From the NCBI RefSeq assembly GCF_031082345.1, contig NZ_JAVHLH010000061.1:1-6077 (forward strand): a stretch of DNA of 6,077 bases, in the 5' to 3' direction. Positions within the stretch are counted from its first letter, which is position 1, and each line of letters begins with the position of its first letter. Positions 1 to 5,111 of the stretch are shown here, in pieces. The position numbers were made by a program, and so were the translations under genes. The notes under the pieces were generated by a model. That model was not told where the DNA came from. It saw only the letters and a program-made list of their open reading frames with translations, and made no database searches. Origin of the DNA: Brevundimonas sp. (GTDB lineage: Bacteria > Pseudomonadota > Alphaproteobacteria > Caulobacterales > Caulobacteraceae).

Positions 1-277
1 GGCCGGGCAGGGCGGGGTGGCCTGGGCGCTGGGCCGGCTGCCGGCGGCCCTGACGGCGGTGACGGTGCTGATCCAGCCGGTGGTCGCGGCGATGCTGGGC
101 TGGGCCCTGTTCGCCGAGACCATGACCCCGGCCCAGCTGGGCGGGGCGGCGGCCCTGCTGGCCGGGGTGGTGCTGGCCCAGTGGAGCGCCCGGGTGAAGC
201 CGGGGCCGGTGGCGCCGATGGCGGAGGCCCAAAAAGAGAAAGGCGCGGAGGCCGAAACCTCCGCGCCCGTCTCATGA
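1..277 (+). CDS. EamA/DMT-family transporter, C-terminal fragment
   Basis: This is the last 91 or so codons of a gene entering from the left edge; the first full codon begins at base 2 and the TGA stop is at 275-277. The visible protein has two hydrophobic helices. The first contains LIQPVVAAMLGW followed by FAET, which matches the P-x-x-A-x-L-G-W-x-x-x-x-E signature of the penultimate helix of EamA-domain drug/metabolite transporters. The second is the Gly/Ala/Leu-rich AQLGGAAALLAGVVLAQ helix that normally closes the domain. A charged cytoplasmic tail of about 30 residues follows. Family members are ten-helix inner-membrane exporters of metabolites or drugs; the substrate cannot be told from this fragment. 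The tail codons overlap, antisense, the terminator of the convergent cold-shock gene, whose stop lies 14 bp beyond this one. Confidence 0.85.
   Translation, partial: AGQGGVAWALGRLPAALTAVTVLIQPVVAAMLGWALFAETMTPAQLGGAAALLAGVVLAQWSARVKPGPVAPMAEAQKEKGAEAETSAPVS
231..267 (-). terminator. Intrinsic terminator of the cold-shock gene
   Basis: Read on the minus strand, a perfect 10-bp stem GGCGCGGAGG / CCTCCGCGCC (bases 242-251 and 258-267) encloses the 6-nt loop TTTCGG. It is followed directly by the T-rich tract TTTCTCTTTTT (241-231). It starts 25 nt after the cold-shock gene's stop codon, as expected for a Rho-independent terminator. On the plus strand no T tract follows the stem, so it should work in one direction only. 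The whole element lies within the last codons of the convergent transporter gene. Confidence 0.85.
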
Positions 278-291
278 TGCTGTCAGTCGGA

Positions 292-495
292 TCAGAGCAG
301 CTTCAGATCCACCGCCGAGGTCTTGCCGCGCTGGGATTCCAGCTCGTATTCGACCTTGGCGTTCTCATCGAGGCCTTGCAGGCCCGCCTTCTGCACCGCG
401 GTGATGTGGACGAAAACGTCCTGACCGCCGCCATCGGGCTGGATGAAGCCGAAACCCTTGGTCGGGTTGAACCACTTGACCGTGCCGGTCGCCAT
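292..495 (-). CDS. cspA: Cold-shock protein (CspA family, single domain)
   Basis: The 67-residue product is one complete cold-shock domain, a five-stranded OB-fold that binds single-stranded RNA and DNA and melts mRNA structure in the cytoplasm. It opens [21 protein letters not shown]1 is KGFGFI (residues 13-18) and RNP2 is VFVHI (27-31), each with its aromatic binding residues intact. The length is usual for CspA/CspB-type proteins; two-domain Csp proteins, which alphaproteobacteria also carry, would be much longer. ATG at 495 was chosen because the family begins exactly there and an AGGAGA ribosome site sits 6 nt upstream; the frame stays open to an ATG at 570, but that start has no ribosome site. 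The gene appears monocistronic: it has its own candidate promoter, a long leader and a strong terminator. The paralogue letter is uncertain. Confidence 0.95.
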   Translation of the reverse strand: MATGTVKWFNPTKGFGFIQPDGGGQDVFVHITAVQKAGLQGLDENAKVEYELESQRGKTSAVDLKLL

Positions 496-501
496 ATTGC
501 G

Positions 502-507
502 TCTCCT
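502..507 (-). promoter_or_regulatory. Ribosome binding site of the cold-shock gene
   Basis: AGGAGA on the minus strand, 6 nt before ATG at 495. It is a near-perfect Shine-Dalgarno sequence and decides the start against the in-frame ATG at 570, which has none. Confidence 0.8.
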
Positions 508-628
508 GAACGCGCTTTCCAGGCAGGCGCCCCTTGGGGGACGCCCGACAGTCCATCTGGACGAGCTCATTCAGCGAAGGAGCGAGCACGGGTGTGGAGG
601 CCGCGCGAAATCCGGACTGCGGGGGCAT

Positions 629-657
629 TTCTCTCCCGAAAAACCGGAGACGGTCAA
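629..657 (-). promoter_or_regulatory. Candidate promoter of the cold-shock gene with long leader
   Basis: On the minus strand TTGACC (657-652) matches a sigma-70 type -35 box and the alphaproteobacterial TTGAC core. The -10 region 17-19 nt downstream (AGAGAAAT, around 634-627) is a poor match. A dyad, TCTCC / GGAGA (632-636 and 646-650), fills the spacer. Transcription from here would give a leader of roughly 125 nt before ATG at 495. A small hairpin near 528-545 (GCG-CCCC paired with GGGG-CGC) lies just upstream of the ribosome site. Long structured leaders are typical of cold-induced csp genes. The -35 is reasonable; the exact start is a guess. Confidence 0.35.
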
Positions 658-674
658 CCGCAAACCGATTCGCC

Positions 675-700
675 CCGGCGGCGAAAAGGGTTACCGCCGG
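675..700 (-). repeat. Inverted repeat after the extensin-like gene, possible terminator
   Basis: CCGGCGG (675-681) and CCGCCGG (694-700) form a perfect 7-bp stem with a 12-nt loop, beginning at the base next to the TGA stop (703-701) of the minus-strand gene. No T tract follows it, so it is not a standard intrinsic terminator. It may stabilise the transcript 3' end or assist Rho-dependent termination. Confidence 0.35.
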
Positions 701-1459
701 TCAGGCGCACAGGCCCCGCGGGGCCCCGTCCAGATGCAGGTGGTCCTTGTGGGCCGCGTTGTAGTCCGGCGTCAGCACGGTCGAGAACACCCGGCAGGCC
801 CCGTCGCGGATGCGCTTCAGGAAGCCCTCGCCCTCGGCCCCCCGCGGCCCGGTTCCGTCCCAGTCCGCCAGCACCGAGACCGTGCGCCCGTCCTCCAGCG
901 TCATGCCTCCGAGGTCCAGCGCATTGGCCCGGGCGTGCTCGCTGGGCCGGGCGCTCGTGTCGGTCTGGCCGTAGATGCGGCGGCAGCTGTAGGTGCCGAC
1001 GCTGTTCATCCTGGCCACCCGGCTGCCGAACGTCGCCTCCGCCGCCGGCTGCAGCACCTGGCGCTCCCAGATGACGTAGCGCACCGCCAGCGGGCATTGC
1101 ATGACGGGATTGCCGGGCAGGGGGGTGACGGCCCCGCCGGTGATGCGGACCGCCCCGCGCACGACGCAGAAGCCGCCGTCGTCCTTGTCCTCGGCCCGCT
1201 CGACGGTGACGCCGGCCTCGCGCAGCACCTGGATGCAGGCGTCGGTGACGGCGGTGGTCTCCTCGGGCGCGGCGGTGCGGGCCAGCTCGAAATCGGCCAC
1301 CTTGGCCGCCGTCGCCTGGCCGATCGGCCGGTTCAGGTCCAGCGGCTTCCACGGCAGGTCCTGCTCCGGCGCGAACAGGTTCAGCAGGGCGAAGGCCGCG
1401 CACAGCCCGAGCCCGGCCTCCCACAGCAGATTCCAGAAATCGGCGAAGTCGCGCTTCAT
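701..1459 (-). CDS. Extensin-like family protein, membrane-anchored
   Basis: This 252-residue protein has the C-terminal 'extensin-like' domain common in alphaproteobacteria. It has an N-terminal hydrophobic segment (about residues 12-30), probably an uncleaved anchor, then a domain from about residue 65 on. Key motifs are SYxC-type TYSCRRIYGQ (156-165), SEHARANALDLGG (173-185) and HKDHLHLD (237-244). The H175-x6-D182 pair plus H240 or H242 resembles the zinc ligands of M15/VanY-type D,D-peptidases, so a periplasmic peptidoglycan-related hydrolase role is plausible but unproven; despite the name it is unrelated in function to plant extensins. Five of its six cysteines (75, 98, 122, 159, 222, 251) lie in or near the domain and could pair in the periplasm. 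ATG at 1459 is the first start after an in-frame TAA at 1474-1472; only a weak AAGG precedes it. It lies 45 bp after the serine hydrolase gene in the same direction. Confidence 0.85.
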   Translation of the reverse strand: MKRDFADFWNLLWEAGLGLCAAFALLNLFAPEQDLPWKPLDLNRPIGQATAAKVADFELARTAAPEETTAVTDACIQVLREAGVTVERAEDKDDGGFCVVRGAVRITGGAVTPLPGNPVMQCPLAVRYVIWERQVLQPAAEATFGSRVARMNSVGTYSCRRIYGQTDTSARPSEHARANALDLGGMTLEDGRTVSVLADWDGTGPRGAEGEGFLKRIRDGACRVFSTVLTPDYNAAHKDHLHLDGAPRGLCA

Positions 1460-1504
1460 GCCCGGCCAGCCTTACCCGCCCGGGCCGCCGGCGCAAAGGC
1501 GCGA

Positions 1505-2620
1505 TCAGGCGGGGCTCTGCAAGGCCGCCAGCCGCTGGACCAGGGTCTGGCAGGCGCGCTGCCCCGCCGCGGCGTCATTGGCCAGGGCGATGAACCCCAA
1601 CCCCCGCTCCGGCGCCGCCAGCACGGTCGCGAACCACATCGTATTGGAGCCGTTGTGGGTGATCGTCGGCCCCGGCCCGCCGACCCCGGCCCAAGGGGCG
1701 GTCCCGACGCCCCAGCCGGCCGCATACGCCGGCGGGCTTCCGGCCGCGGGGGTCAGCAGATGACGGCGCGTCGCCTCGCCCAGCCAGTCAGGCGCGCCGC
1801 CCATCATGGCGGAGACGAACCGGGCGTAGTCGGAAAGGCTCATATGCGCCGTCCCCGCCGGACCCAGCGCCCGGGGGTTGTCGGCGAAGCCGGCCCGATT
1901 GACGGCGACGCCGCCCCGGTGGCCCCACGGCGCCTCGCCCTGCGGCGGCCCGAAGCCGGCCGAGGCCAGCCCCAGCGGCCCGTACAACTCGTCCGCCATC
2001 ACCTGCTCCCAAGCCTGACCGGTCAGGGCCTCGAGGACGGCGCCCAGAACAATGTAGTTCCCGTTGGCGTAGGCGAACTGGCCCACGGGTCCGGCGGGCG
2101 GGCTTCCCAGCGCCTCCGCCGCGAACTCGGCCCGCTGTTCCGGCAGGGGCCGCTGATCGGCATGGGCCGCGATCAGCCAGGCCTGGTCCAGCAGTCCGGC
2201 GTCGAGAAGGCCGGCGCGGTGGCGCATCAGGTCTTCGGGCGTGGTCTCCGCCCAGGCCGGATCGATCGTCAGCCCGGGCAGGGCTTCGGCCAGCGGCATG
2301 TCCCACCGCGCCCGCCCCTGCTCGACCAGTCGCCCGAACACGGCCGCGGTCATGGCCTTGGTGTTGGAGCCGAGGTGCCAGCGGTCCTCCAGCGTCGCCT
2401 TCGCCTCATGTCCCGCCCGCCGGACGCCGCGCACGCCCGACCAGATCAGGCCTTCCCGGCCTACGACGCCCGCGGCCAGGGCCGGAGGTCCGTCGGCGAA
2501 GGCGGCGTCGAGGGCGGCTTCGGCCTCTGCGTCGGATGCCCGCGCCCATCCGAACCGGGGCGCGGCGACGAGAGGCAGGGCGGCGAGGCTGGTCAGAAGG
2601 GTGCGGCGGCTGGCGATCAT
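1505..2620 (-). CDS. Serine hydrolase, beta-lactamase/DD-peptidase family, Tat-exported
   Basis: This 371-residue protein belongs to the class C beta-lactamase-related fold (penicillin-binding proteins, esterases and DD-peptidases). It begins MIASRRTLLTSLAALPLVAA, a twin-arginine signal with RR at 5-6, and probable cleavage after ARA (26-28), so the mature enzyme should be periplasmic. The three active-site motifs are present in order: S85-N-T-K88 (nucleophile and general base), Y184-A-N186, and H322-N-G324 in place of the KTG box. Motif spacing and total length fit the family. Likely activities are D-alanyl-D-alanine peptidase, esterase or beta-lactamase; sequence alone does not separate them. 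ATG at 2620 is chosen because it puts the Tat signal at the N-terminus and has GGGAGA 6 nt upstream; a start at 2734 would bury the signal inside the protein. It may be co-transcribed with the extensin-like gene downstream. Confidence 0.88.
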   Translation of the reverse strand: MIASRRTLLTSLAALPLVAAPRFGWARASDAEAEAALDAAFADGPPALAAGVVGREGLIWSGVRGVRRAGHEAKATLEDRWHLGSNTKAMTAAVFGRLVEQGRARWDMPLAEALPGLTIDPAWAETTPEDLMRHRAGLLDAGLLDQAWLIAAHADQRPLPEQRAEFAAEALGSPPAGPVGQFAYANGNYIVLGAVLEALTGQAWEQVMADELYGPLGLASAGFGPPQGEAPWGHRGGVAVNRAGFADNPRALGPAGTAHMSLSDYARFVSAMMGGAPDWLGEATRRHLLTPAAGSPPAYAAGWGVGTAPWAGVGGPGPTITHNGSNTMWFATVLAAPERGLGFIALANDAAAGQRACQTLVQRLAALQSPA

Positions 2621-2626
2621 CAAGGG

Positions 2627-2632
2627 TCTCCC
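2627..2632 (-). promoter_or_regulatory. Ribosome binding site of the serine hydrolase
   Basis: GGGAGA on the minus strand, 6 nt before ATG at 2620. Together with the Tat signal it fixes this start rather than the in-frame ATG at 2734. Confidence 0.7.
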
Positions 2633-2725
2633 GAACGGATATGCAGCCTGGAATACCTGGGCCTCCCGTGCACGTGAGAACGGCGACATCTTGCCGGCGG
2701 CTTCCGGGCCCGATCGAAACAGACG

Positions 2726-2748
2726 GGCAATCAACCTGCAACATTGCC
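2726..2748. repeat. Dyad upstream of ppk2
   Basis: GGCAAT (2726-2731) and ATTGCC (2743-2748) are perfect 6-bp inverted arms separated by 11 bp. The arm centres are 17 bp apart, not far from two helical turns, in one of the less GC-rich stretches of the region. The right arm ends 30 bp before the ppk2 start. It could be an operator for a dimeric regulator or chance. Confidence 0.3.
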
Positions 2749-2778
2749 GCGACGGGCCGTCAGGCGCACGGTGGCCGG

Positions 2779-3528
2779 ATGGGCAAGAAACAAGACGACT
2801 ACGAAGCCGAGCTGGTGCGCCTGCAGATCCTGCTGGTCGAAACCCAGGCGTGGACCATCGAAAAGGGCGTGAAGACGGTGATCGTCTTCGAGGGCCGGGA
2901 CTCGGCCGGCAAGGACGGGGCCATCAAACGCATCACCGAGCACATGGCCCTGCGCCAGACCCGCGTCATCGCCCTGCCCAAGCCGACCGAGCGCGAGACC
3001 GGCCAGTGGTATTTCCAGCGCTACGTCCCCCACCTGCCGGCCGAGGGCGAGACCGTCCTGTTCAACCGCTCCTGGTACAACCGGGCCGGGGTCGAGCGAG
3101 TCATGGGCTTCTGCGAGCCGGGCCAGTACGCCCAGTTCCTGAAGGACGCGCCGCATTTCGAGCGGATGCTGGCCGATGGCGGGGTCAATATCATCAAGCT
3201 GTGGCTGGATATCTCGAAGGCGGAACAGGCCGAGCGGCTGGCCGCCCGCGTCGCCGATCCGCTGAAGCGGTTCAAGGTCTCGTCGCTGGACGCGGAGGCC
3301 CAGGACCGCTGGGACGACTACACCGCCGCGCGTGACCGCATGCTGGACCAGACCGACCATCGCACCGCCCCCTGGACGGTGATCGCCACCGACCACAAGA
3401 AGACGGCCCGGCTCAACATCATCCGCCACATCCTGCGCTCGATCGGCGGACCCGGCGCGGCGGTCGACAAGCCCGATCCCGATGTGGTCTTCCCCGCCGC
3501 AAAGGCCGAGGGGCGTCTGGCCGTCTGA
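2779..3528 (+). CDS. ppk2: Polyphosphate kinase 2 (PPK2), class I-like
   Basis: This 249-residue cytoplasmic enzyme transfers phosphate between inorganic polyphosphate and nucleotides, typically making NTP from NDP and polyphosphate. It is one PPK2 domain, near-full length for single-domain members. Walker A is GRDSAGKD (residues 39-46). The conserved PTERE (69-73) and QWYFQRYVPHLP (76-87) stretches follow, then the Walker B region VLFNRSWYNRAGVERVMG (93-110). The lid module is PLKRFKVSSLD (161-171) plus the following helix, and KKTARLNIIRHIL (207-219) closes the fold. SWYNRAG indicates the class I type. Position 96 is Asn where I recall class I enzymes having Asp (FDRS). ATG at 2779 fits the family start; its ribosome site (GGTGG) is weak. 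The gene stands alone, ending with its stop codon abutting that of convergent gluQ. No ppk1 or exopolyphosphatase gene is in view. Confidence 0.95.
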   Translation: MGKKQDDYEAELVRLQILLVETQAWTIEKGVKTVIVFEGRDSAGKDGAIKRITEHMALRQTRVIALPKPTERETGQWYFQRYVPHLPAEGETVLFNRSWYNRAGVERVMGFCEPGQYAQFLKDAPHFERMLADGGVNIIKLWLDISKAEQAERLAARVADPLKRFKVSSLDAEAQDRWDDYTAARDRMLDQTDHRTAPWTVIATDHKKTARLNIIRHILRSIGGPGAAVDKPDPDVVFPAAKAEGRLAV

Positions 3529-4377
3529 TCAGAAACCCAGTTCCGCCCGCAGCGCCGCGGCGCTCACCCCGTCCGCCCTCAGCTGCGCGAGGGTGACCGA
3601 GTTGTCCCGCTTGGCGAAGCGTCTGCCGTCCGGCCCCGTCAGCAGACGGTGGTGCCGATAGGTCGGCGTCGGCAGGCCGAGCAGGGCCTGGATCAACACC
3701 TGGATGTGCGTCGCCTCGAACAGGTCCTCGCCCCGGATGACGTGAGTGACCCCCTGCAGGGCGTCATCATGCGTCACCGCTACATGGTAGGCCGTCCCCG
3801 CGTCCTTGCGGGCCAGCACGACGTCTCCGGCGGTCTCGGGCCGCGCTGTGATCAGGCCGGCCTCGCCGCCCGGTCCGCGGCCTTCCTCGACGAAAGCCAG
3901 GGCGTCCCAGGCCGAACCGCCCAGGGCGTCCCGGGCGCGATCGAGCGACAGGCGCCAGGCGAAGGGCCGGCCTTCGGCGAGGAACCGCTGCTCGTCTTCC
4001 GCGGAATGGGGACCGGGCCGCGCGGCGTCCGCCGGCCCATGCGGCGCGTCGCCGATGGCGTCGAGGATCTCCTTGCGGGTACGGAAGCAGCGATACAGCA
4101 GGCCGCGCCGCTCCAGCGCGTCGACGGCAGCGGCGTAGTCGGCCAGATGGGCGGACTGCCGGCGGACAGGCGTCTCCCAGTCCAGCCCCAGCCAGGCCAG
4201 GTCCTCGAGAATGCCGACGTCGAATTCGGGCCGGCATCGCGTCGGGTCGATATCCTCGATCCGCAGCAGGAAGCGCCCGCCGGCGTCGCGGGCCGCCCGC
4301 CACGCGCTCAGGGCCGAAAAGGCGTGGCCCTTGTGCAGGCGGCCGGTCGGCGAAGGGGCGAAACGGGTGACGAACAT
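3529..4377 (-). CDS. gluQ: Glutamyl-Q tRNA(Asp) synthetase
   Basis: This 282-residue enzyme activates glutamate and attaches it to the queuosine base at position 34 of tRNA(Asp). It is a paralogue of the glutamyl-tRNA synthetase catalytic domain without the anticodon-binding domain, which explains the short length. It begins MFVTRFAPSPTGRLHKGHAF; HKGH (15-18) is the HIGH motif. Other landmarks are LLRIEDIDPTR (37-47), the GEDL loop (216-219), and FAKRDNS (254-260) as the KMSKS-equivalent loop. In E. coli the zinc site uses a CxC plus Tyr and Cys; here only C97 of the CxC is kept (YRCFRTR, 95-101), so zinc is probably not bound. ATG at 4377 matches the family's N-terminus; an upstream in-frame GTG (4410) would add eleven atypical residues. 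No Shine-Dalgarno sequence is present, which suggests a leaderless message. It is divergent from alkA and convergent with ppk2. Confidence 0.93.
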   Translation of the reverse strand: MFVTRFAPSPTGRLHKGHAFSALSAWRAARDAGGRFLLRIEDIDPTRCRPEFDVGILEDLAWLGLDWETPVRRQSAHLADYAAAVDALERRGLLYRCFRTRKEILDAIGDAPHGPADAARPGPHSAEDEQRFLAEGRPFAWRLSLDRARDALGGSAWDALAFVEEGRGPGGEAGLITARPETAGDVVLARKDAGTAYHVAVTHDDALQGVTHVIRGEDLFEATHIQVLIQALLGLPTPTYRHHRLLTGPDGRRFAKRDNSVTLAQLRADGVSAAALRAELGF

Positions 4378-4383
4378 CGATGC

Positions 4384-4412
4384 AGGATAGCGGCAAGCGG
4401 ACGCGATCACAT
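4384..4412 (-). promoter_or_regulatory. Candidate gluQ promoter (leaderless)
   Basis: On the minus strand TATCCT (4389-4384, preceded by GC) matches the -10 consensus at 4 of 6 positions and lies exactly 6 nt before the ATG at 4377, so transcription would begin at or next to the A of the start codon. The -35 region 17 nt further up (ATGTGA) is weak. The lack of any ribosome site supports a leaderless transcript. Confidence 0.35.
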
Positions 4413-4424
4413 CCGGTCGCTTGC
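4393..4424. repeat. Long dyad in the gluQ/alkA divergent region
   Basis: GCAAGCG (4393-4399) and CGCTTGC (4418-4424) are perfect inverted arms. CG/CG pairing at 4402-4403 and 4414-4415 extends the symmetry to 9 of 11 positions per arm, around a 10-bp centre. The element overlaps the candidate -35 regions of both divergent promoters, where a shared operator would sit. The 77-bp intergenic region contains little else. Confidence 0.45.
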
Positions 4425-4448
4425 GGCCTTCGGGACCGCCGCTACGCT
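4421..4448 (+). promoter_or_regulatory. Candidate alkA promoter (leaderless)
   Basis: TTGCGG (4421-4426), a 16-bp spacer and TACGCT (4443-4448) form a modest sigma-70 type promoter. The -10-like hexamer ends exactly 6 nt before ATG at 4455, mirroring the arrangement on the gluQ side. No Shine-Dalgarno sequence precedes the ATG, so a leaderless transcript is likely if the promoter is real. Confidence 0.3.
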
Positions 4449-4454
4449 CGCCGG

Positions 4455-5111
4455 ATGCAGACGCCCTACTGGCTGGACGATATCGACGAGGCGCGACGGG
4501 CGATCGTTGAGCTGGACCCCCGGCTGGCGCGCGCCCACGCCCAGACCCCGGCCTTCGAATGGCGCCGCCGGGTGGGCGGGTTCGAGGGCCTGTTCCACAT
4601 GATCGTCGACCAGCAGGTGTCGCTCGCCTCGGCCGCCGCGATCTGGGCGCGCGTCGAGGCGGGCCTTGGCGGCGAGCTGACCCCGGAGCGCGTCCTGGCC
4701 ACGGACATCGAGACGCTGCGCGGCTTCGGTCTCTCGATCCAGAAGGCGACCTATGGGCACGAGATCGCCCGCGCCCAGGTTAAGGGTCATATCGACTTTG
4801 AGCATCTGGAACGGCTTTCGGACGAAGAGGCCGTGGCCCGTCTGACCGCCATCAAGGGCGTGGGCAAATGGACGGCGGAGACCTTCCTGATGTTCTGCGA
4901 GGGCCGGCGCGACGTCTTTCCCGCCGGCGACATCGCCCTGCAGGAGGCGATGCGCTGGGCCGACGGCGCGTCGCTGCGGCCGCGCGAGAAGGAGGCCTAC
5001 GCCCGTTCTGAAATCTGGCGTCCGCATCGCAGCGTGGCGGCGCATCTGCTGTGGGGATGGTATGGAGCGGTCAGGCGCGGCGAGGTCGCGCTCGAGGAGA
5101 CGCCCCCGTGA
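4455..5111 (+). CDS. alkA: DNA-3-methyladenine glycosylase II (AlkA type, short form)
   Basis: This 218-residue HhH-GPD base-excision-repair enzyme cuts the N-glycosidic bond of alkylated purines such as 3-methyladenine, leaving an abasic site. Landmarks: QQVS (53-56) in the first conserved helix, and the helix-hairpin-helix LTAIKGVGKWTAETFLMF (130-147) with W139. FPAGDI (155-160) supplies the catalytic Asp159, and WRPHRSVAAHLLWGWYG (188-204) is the family's C-terminal helix. It lacks the N-terminal TBP-like domain of the 282-residue E. coli AlkA, as in Mag-type and many alphaproteobacterial enzymes. No Ada-like domain is attached. ATG at 4455 begins MQTPYWLDDID, as expected; an in-frame ATG at 4380 would add 25 basic, unrelated residues. 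The stop overlaps the next gene's GTG start by 4 nt, so the two form an operon. Confidence 0.92.
   Translation: MQTPYWLDDIDEARRAIVELDPRLARAHAQTPAFEWRRRVGGFEGLFHMIVDQQVSLASAAAIWARVEAGLGGELTPERVLATDIETLRGFGLSIQKATYGHEIARAQVKGHIDFEHLERLSDEEAVARLTAIKGVGKWTAETFLMFCEGRRDVFPAGDIALQEAMRWADGASLRPREKEAYARSEIWRPHRSVAAHLLWGWYGAVRRGEVALEETPP
5095..5100 (+). promoter_or_regulatory. Ribosome binding site within alkA for the downstream gene
   Basis: AGGAGA inside the last codons of alkA, 7 nt before GTG at 5108. This strong site and the GTGA start/stop overlap decide the start of the membrane protein gene. Confidence 0.8.

Larger units (their letters stand above)
2621..2778. other. Divergent intergenic region, serine hydrolase / ppk2
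   Basis: This 158 bp must hold promoters for both flanking genes, but none stands out. The best plus-strand candidate is TTGCCG (2691-2696) with TCGAAA 17 nt later, and the best minus-strand one is TTGCAG (2740-2735) with TTCGAT 17 nt later; both are weak. Short palindromes include CGTGCACG (2667-2674) and CGGGCCCG (2705-2712). A wider dyad at 2726-2748 is listed separately. No Pho-box-like CTGTCAT repeat is visible, so phosphate control of ppk2 is not supported. Confidence 0.5.

Noticed and set aside
496..570. An N-terminal extension of the cold-shock protein from ATG at 570
   Set aside because: No ribosome site at 570, the added 25 residues are not part of the family, and the ATG at 495 has AGGAGA at ideal spacing.
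443..2677. A 744-codon open frame on the plus strand, the longest in the window
   Set aside because: It lies antisense to three genes with clear family motifs. Its translation is low-complexity, rich in Arg, Gly, Pro and Ala, with no recognisable domain; stops are rare in alternative frames at this GC content.
2621..2734. A longer serine hydrolase starting at 2734
   Set aside because: It would put 38 residues ahead of the twin-arginine signal and run through the divergent promoter region almost to ppk2; ATG at 2620 has a good ribosome site.
4380..4454. An alkA start at 4380, only 2 bp from the gluQ start (palindrome CATCGATG, 4375-4382)
   Set aside because: It would leave no space for the promoters and would add a basic stretch not seen in AlkA proteins. 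The palindrome looks coincidental.
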